Assembly: GCA_029203185.1 (NCBI GenBank)
Contig: CP119310.1
Location: forward strand, 3,044,001-3,108,000
DNA: 64,000 nt
From: Candidatus Chryseobacterium colombiense
GTDB taxonomy: Bacteria; Bacteroidota; Bacteroidia; Flavobacteriales; Weeksellaceae
Direction of reading: 5' to 3'
This document shows, one piece after another, positions 60,041 to 64,000 of the stretch; the first letter of the stretch is position 1; every line of letters starts with the position of its first letter. The notes under the pieces were generated by a model. The model did no database searches. It was not told where the DNA came from and was given only the letters and a program-made list of their open reading frames with translations. Position numbers and translations under genes: made by a program.

Positions 60041-61402
60041 ATGATTAGTTGGAGAAAGCATTATAAACAAACGTTGGTTGCAATAGGCTTATTGTTATCA
60101 ACCAGTGCTTCAATTTACGGGCAAGACGGCGATCCGAAAAACGGCGAGAAACTTTTCAAAGCGAATTGTACTGCATGTCACGCGCTAGACAAACAAGTTG
60201 TAGGTCCACCTTTGAAAGGAGTGGTAGAACGAGTTAAGACAGAAGGCGGCAAAGATACAGCGTGGCTTCACAAGTGGATCAAGAACAACAAGGAAGTCAG
60301 AGAATCTGGCGATAAATACGCCAATGAGATTTTTCAAAAATTTAATAAGACTGAGATGCAGCTCTTTCCGAATCTTTCAGATAAGGATATTGATGACATC
60401 TTAGCATACACAACTAATCCTCCGGCTCCAGAGCCTGCAGCTGATAAAAAAACAGCAGCGCAAGGGGCGGAAGTAACGGCGGCTCCGGCAAGCAGCACAA
60501 CAACAAATGTTGTCATCATTTCCCTTTTAGCTATTGCAGCTTTATTAGTTTGGATTTTAGTAAAACTAAGACAGCTTGTGAAACTGGGTCAGTCTGAAGA
60601 CTTAGCGGGGCTAAACGAAACAAGAGTAAAATCTTTCAGCGAAGTTTATGAAAAATACCACTATGTAGGTAAGGGATTGATCGCAATCCTTGCTTTATTA
60701 GCAACTTATGGTGTTTGGAACTGGATTATGTGGATTGGTGTTTACAAAGGATATAAGCCTGAACAACCAATTTACTTCTCTCACAAAATTCACGCAGGAG
60801 AACAGAAAATCGACTGTCAGTTATGTCACTCAAGTGCTAAATACGGTAAAGTATCTGAGATTCCTTCTATGAATGTTTGTATGAACTGTCACAAAGCAAT
60901 CGGTGAATACAACGCAGAACATTACATGGAGCCTGGAAAAGATAAAGCATTCTACGATGGAGAAATCCAGAAAATTTATGCTGCAACAGGTTGGGATCCT
61001 GCAAAACAACAATATACAGGAAAAACTCAGCCGGTTGAATGGACAAGAATCCACAACATGCCAGACTTTGTTTACTTTAACCACTCTCAACACGTAGTAG
61101 CAGGTGAGCAAGCGATTATTAATTCTTTCAACAAAAAGAATCCAACGAACAAAATTGATGTTGTTTGTAAAGCTTGTCATGGTAAGATCGATACAATGAA
61201 TGTTGTTCAGATGGCTAATGATTTCACTATGGGATGGTGTATCGAATGTCACAGAACTACAGAGGTTGATATGAACAACGGTTATAATAAAGAATACTTC
61301 AAAAATCTACATGACAAATTGAAAAAACAATACCCTAAAGACGGTGGTAAGATTACTGTAGATGCAATTGGAGGTCTTGAGTGTGGTAAATGTCATTATT
61401 AA
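60041..61402 (+). CDS. actA: Alternative complex III subunit A, hexahaem cytochrome c
   Basis: 453 residues. First subunit of alternative complex III, the quinol:cytochrome c oxidoreductase that replaces bc1. An N-terminal cytochrome c domain with CTACH (C43-H47) is fused, through a membrane segment (about 155-177), to a multihaem part after a second membrane segment (about 210-235). Six CxxCH sites in total: CTACH, CQLCH, CMNCH, CKACH, CIECH and CGKCH. The usual ActA is pentahaem; the extra N-terminal haem is known in Bacteroidetes. A 22-base gap leads to actB. Confidence 0.92.
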   Translation: MISWRKHYKQTLVAIGLLLSTSASIYGQDGDPKNGEKLFKANCTACHALDKQVVGPPLKGVVERVKTEGGKDTAWLHKWIKNNKEVRESGDKYANEIFQKFNKTEMQLFPNLSDKDIDDILAYTTNPPAPEPAADKKTAAQGAEVTAAPASSTTTNVVIISLLAIAALLVWILVKLRQLVKLGQSEDLAGLNETRVKSFSEVYEKYHYVGKGLIAILALLATYGVWNWIMWIGVYKGYKPEQPIYFSHKIHAGEQKIDCQLCHSSAKYGKVSEIPSMNVCMNCHKAIGEYNAEHYMEPGKDKAFYDGEIQKIYAATGWDPAKQQYTGKTQPVEWTRIHNMPDFVYFNHSQHVVAGEQAIINSFNKKNPTNKIDVVCKACHGKIDTMNVVQMANDFTMGWCIECHRTTEVDMNNGYNKEYFKNLHDKLKKQYPKDGGKITVDAIGGLECGKCHY

Positions 61403-61424
61403 TAACTAAAAATTAGAAGTATAA

Positions 61425-64000
61425 ATGGCTTCAAACAAAATACAATTTAGAAGTATTCATGAACTTAAAGATCCGGCTTTAAACAATAAGCTGGCTCAGA
61501 AAGAGTTCCAGGAAGAAATTCCTGTAGAAGATTTCCTTGGAGACGCGGAACAGAATGGTTCTAGTACTTCAAGAAGAGATTTCTTAAAACTATTAGGTTT
61601 CTCTACGGCAGCGGTAACATTAGCTGCTTGTGAAGCTCCAGTAATTAAAACGATTCCTTACGTGGTAAAACCACATGATATTATTCCGGGAGTTCCAAAT
61701 TATTACGCTTCAACATATTTCGACGGTTTTGACTTTGCTAGTGTTTTAGTAAAAACCAGAGAAGGAAGACCTATCAAAATTGAGCCGAACCCAGCTGCTG
61801 GTGATTTAGGGAAAACAAATGCAAGAGCTCAGGCGAGTGTACTTTCTCTTTATGATAATGATAAAGTAAAACAACCTAAATTTGAAGGTAAAGACGAAAC
61901 TTTCGATAAAGTAGACAGTTTTGTAATTAAAGGGTTAGAAGAAGCTAAAGCTGCAGGTAAAAGAATTGTGTTATTATCACATTCTTTTGCTTCACCTACT
62001 TTCAAAAAATTATTTGCTGAATTTAAAGCAAAATATCCTACAGCAGAATTAGTAACTTACGATGCTTTCCCTTATGCTGCAGCATTAGACGCAGCTCAGG
62101 AAGTTTTCGGAGCAAGAGCATTACCGGTTTACGACCTTAAAGGAACTGAGCTAGTAGTTGCTTTCCAGGCTGATTTCTTAGGAGACTATAACGCAGGAAG
62201 CTTAGAAACTTCATATGCAGCAGCAAGAAAGCCGGGTGCAAACATGTTGAGACACGTACAAGTAGAATCAAACATGTCGATCACAGGGGCAAATGCTGAC
62301 GAAAGAGTAAGACTGAAACCAAGTGCTGTAAACAAAACTTTAGTTGAAGTTTACAACGCCATCGTAGGAGGAGGTACTTCAGATAAGACTGCTTCTGAAT
62401 TGGCTAAAGAATTATTGGCAAAAGGTAACAAGGCTGTTGTTTTTGCAGATGGTTCTAAAGGTGCTCAGGTTTTAGCACACTTAATTAACCAAAAATTAGG
62501 ATCTGTTGCTTTCACAGGTAAAGCTAATTTCCTAAAAGATTTCGATAAAGCAAGATTCCAGGAATTCCTTGGATGGGTAAATGCAGGTGAGGTTGGTGTA
62601 TTGATCGCTAACAATGTAGATCCGATTTATTCTTATCATAAAGGAGAAGATTTCAAAAAGTCTTTAACTAAAGTTCCTTATGTAATCGCAGTTGCTGATA
62701 AGAAAAATGAAATGTACAAAGCAGCTAAGGCTGTAATTCCTGTAGCTAACTGGCTAGAATCTTGGGGTGATATTGAGCCTCAGACAGGGGTATATTCATT
62801 AATGCAGCCAACGATTCAGAAAATCTACAAATCAAGACAGATTGAAGAATCTCTATTGGTTTGGAAAAATGGGAAGAATAACGCAGCTAATAATTATTAT
62901 GATTATTTAAAAGCTAGCGCAACTTCTATCTTAGGAGCAACTTCTTTCAACAAAGCTTTATATAACGGGATCAATGTTTCTAATAACGCTACGACTTTGT
63001 CTTACGCAGGTGGAAACGGTGCTCAGGCTGTTGCTGAACTAAGTGCTTTCAAAGCTTCTGATTTAGAATTGGTATTGTATACTAAGACTTCTATGGGAGA
63101 TGGTACTCAGGCAAACAACCCTTGGTTGCAGGAATTACCGGATCCATTGACAAGAATGTCTTGGGATAACTACTTGACAATTTCTCCGAAAGACGCAGAA
63201 AGATTGGGTATTGATAACGATCTTAACGCGAGAATGCAGTTGGATGGTTCTATCGTAAATCTTACTGTGAACGGAGTAACAATAAAAGATGTTCCTGTGT
63301 TCGTTCAACCGGGACAAGCTGACGGATCTGTAGGTCTTGCGCTTGGTTATGGTAAAAAAGATTCAGGAGCTACAGCGGATACTGGTGTAAATGCTTATCC
63401 TTTATTTGACGGTTCTAACTTAGTTGTTGCTAACGCTAAAATCGAAAAAACTGGAGAAGATCATGAGTTCGCAGGTATCCAGCTTCAAAATACACTAATG
63501 GGACGTTACGAAATCGCTAAAGAAGTTCCTTTGGCTGATTATCTGAACGTAGCATTTGATGATGAGCACAATGGATGGAATAAACCATTGGAATATCATA
63601 CAATCAGTGGAGCACTTCCTGCAAGAAAAATAGATCTTTGGGATGCTTTTGATGATACAGACGGACCTCACTTTAACTTATCAATTGACTTGAACTCTTG
63701 TACAGGTTGTGGAGCATGTATTATTGCTTGTCAGGCTGAGAACAACGTTCCTGTTGTAGGTAAAGATGAGATCAGAATGTCTAGAGATATGTATTGGTTA
63801 AGAATTGACCGTTACTATTCTGCTAAACAAAAAGTAGAAGTTTATGAAGGATTAAAAGATGGATTAGCTGTTCCTGAATTGTATGGAACTGCATTCAACA
63901 AAGAAGGAGGGGCATTAAACCACCCTGCTGAAAATCCTGATGTTATCTTCCAGCCGGTAATGTGTCAGCACTGTAACCACGCTCCATGTGAAACTGTATG
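61425..64000 (+). CDS. actB: Alternative complex III subunit B (N-terminal part)
   Basis: At least 858 codons from the ATG at 61425, running off the window end. A Tat signal lies at residues 48-58 (SRRDFLKLLGF) after an unusually long N-region, and a lipobox-like TLAAC ends at Cys69. The molybdopterin-oxidoreductase-like body follows; in this family it holds no cofactor. Ferredoxin-type Cys motifs are CTGCGACIIACQAENNVPVVG (in part) and CQHCNHAPCETVC near the window edge, carrying Fe-S clusters. Known Bacteroidetes members are annotated as a Tat-variant oxidoreductase. The 3' end and the later act genes are outside the window. Confidence 0.9.
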   Translation, partial: MASNKIQFRSIHELKDPALNNKLAQKEFQEEIPVEDFLGDAEQNGSSTSRRDFLKLLGFSTAAVTLAACEAPVIKTIPYVVKPHDIIPGVPNYYASTYFDGFDFASVLVKTREGRPIKIEPNPAAGDLGKTNARAQASVLSLYDNDKVKQPKFEGKDETFDKVDSFVIKGLEEAKAAGKRIVLLSHSFASPTFKKLFAEFKAKYPTAELVTYDAFPYAAALDAAQEVFGARALPVYDLKGTELVVAFQADFLGDYNAGSLETSYAAARKPGANMLRHVQVESNMSITGANADERVRLKPSAVNKTLVEVYNAIVGGGTSDKTASELAKELLAKGNKAVVFADGSKGAQVLAHLINQKLGSVAFTGKANFLKDFDKARFQEFLGWVNAGEVGVLIANNVDPIYSYHKGEDFKKSLTKVPYVIAVADKKNEMYKAAKAVIPVANWLESWGDIEPQTGVYSLMQPTIQKIYKSRQIEESLLVWKNGKNNAANNYYDYLKASATSILGATSFNKALYNGINVSNNATTLSYAGGNGAQAVAELSAFKASDLELVLYTKTSMGDGTQANNPWLQELPDPLTRMSWDNYLTISPKDAERLGIDNDLNARMQLDGSIVNLTVNGVTIKDVPVFVQPGQADGSVGLALGYGKKDSGATADTGVNAYPLFDGSNLVVANAKIEKTGEDHEFAGIQLQNTLMGRYEIAKEVPLADYLNVAFDDEHNGWNKPLEYHTISGALPARKIDLWDAFDDTDGPHFNLSIDLNSCTGCGACIIACQAENNVPVVGKDEIRMSRDMYWLRIDRYYSAKQKVEVYEGLKDGLAVPELYGTAFNKEGGALNHPAENPDVIFQPVMCQHCNHAPCETV

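Noticed and set aside
1..64000. tRNA or rRNA genes
   Set aside because: No cloverleaf-like arms, GGTTCAAATCC-type T-arm or rRNA-like conserved block was recognised in any gap. A tRNA scan was not possible by eye alone.
1..64000. CRISPR arrays, insertion sequences, prophage or integron
   Set aside because: No regularly spaced direct repeats, transposase, integrase, phage gene or flanking target duplication was found. The dispersed palindromes are too short and irregular for an array.

Overview
The window looks like ordinary chromosome from a flavobacterium, most likely Chryseobacterium or a close Weeksellaceae relative. The evidence is low GC, few Shine-Dalgarno sequences, promoter motifs of the Bacteroidetes type (TTG ... 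TAnnTTTG), a type IX secretion (T9SS) sorting-tail protein, the gliding lipoprotein gene gldH, an S46 dipeptidyl peptidase, an ECF sigma factor paired with a membrane/beta-barrel protein, and the start of an alternative complex III (act) operon. The genus is inferred from family resemblance only. No rRNA, tRNA, CRISPR array, insertion sequence, prophage or conjugative element was seen. Genes are dense and many pairs overlap by 1-8 bases.

Layout. 1-6.4 kb is mostly minus strand: a cut-off SpmA/SpmB-like membrane protein, a DUF6973-like protein, accD (its zinc-ribbon cysteines are all replaced), fbaA, a CBS protein with nadK, a SpoU-type RNA methyltransferase with a TTG start, and a bestrophin. 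A good promoter followed by a strong terminator at 4.83-4.94 kb on the opposite strand suggests a small RNA. 6.5-13.3 kb carries a JmjC-like cupin protein, mutS, two small exported TonB-C-domain proteins and two thioredoxin-fold proteins. 13.4-24 kb holds housekeeping and small membrane genes (HI0933-type flavoprotein, thioesterase, thiL, pepT, TMEM175-like, HMG-CoA lyase, rhodanese). It also holds most copies of a dispersed imperfect palindrome and the only long gene-free gap (21490-22054).

24-32 kb: a DUF59 Fe-S assembly protein, a DEDDy exonuclease, a CsaA-like protein overlapping an HExxH protein, then a surface-related block (lipoprotein, ECF sigma factor, fused membrane/beta-barrel protein, T9SS cargo) and a YifB/ComM ATPase. 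32-42.5 kb: S46 peptidase with a DPP7-type S1 residue, META-domain lipoprotein, hflX, Na+/H+ and Ca2+/H+ antiporters, AlkD-like protein, group III truncated haemoglobin, and a KirBac channel preceded by a possible nine-residue leader ORF. 42.5-51.8 kb (mostly minus): gdhA, dprA, rhomboid, DUF3078 protein (plus strand), rplY, prs, SGNH lipoprotein and FadL-like porin.

52-64 kb (mostly plus): ricT, gldH and a class A penicillin-binding protein form a tight operon, followed by selO, a GT-C-like membrane protein, a SPOR-domain protein (minus), and actA-actB. ActA carries six CxxCH haem sites; ActB is cut by the window end. The set describes an aerobic, peptide-using, envelope-rich bacterium. No clearly new multi-gene defence or mobile system was found; the best leads are the candidate small RNA, the sigma/beta-barrel pair, and the repeat family.
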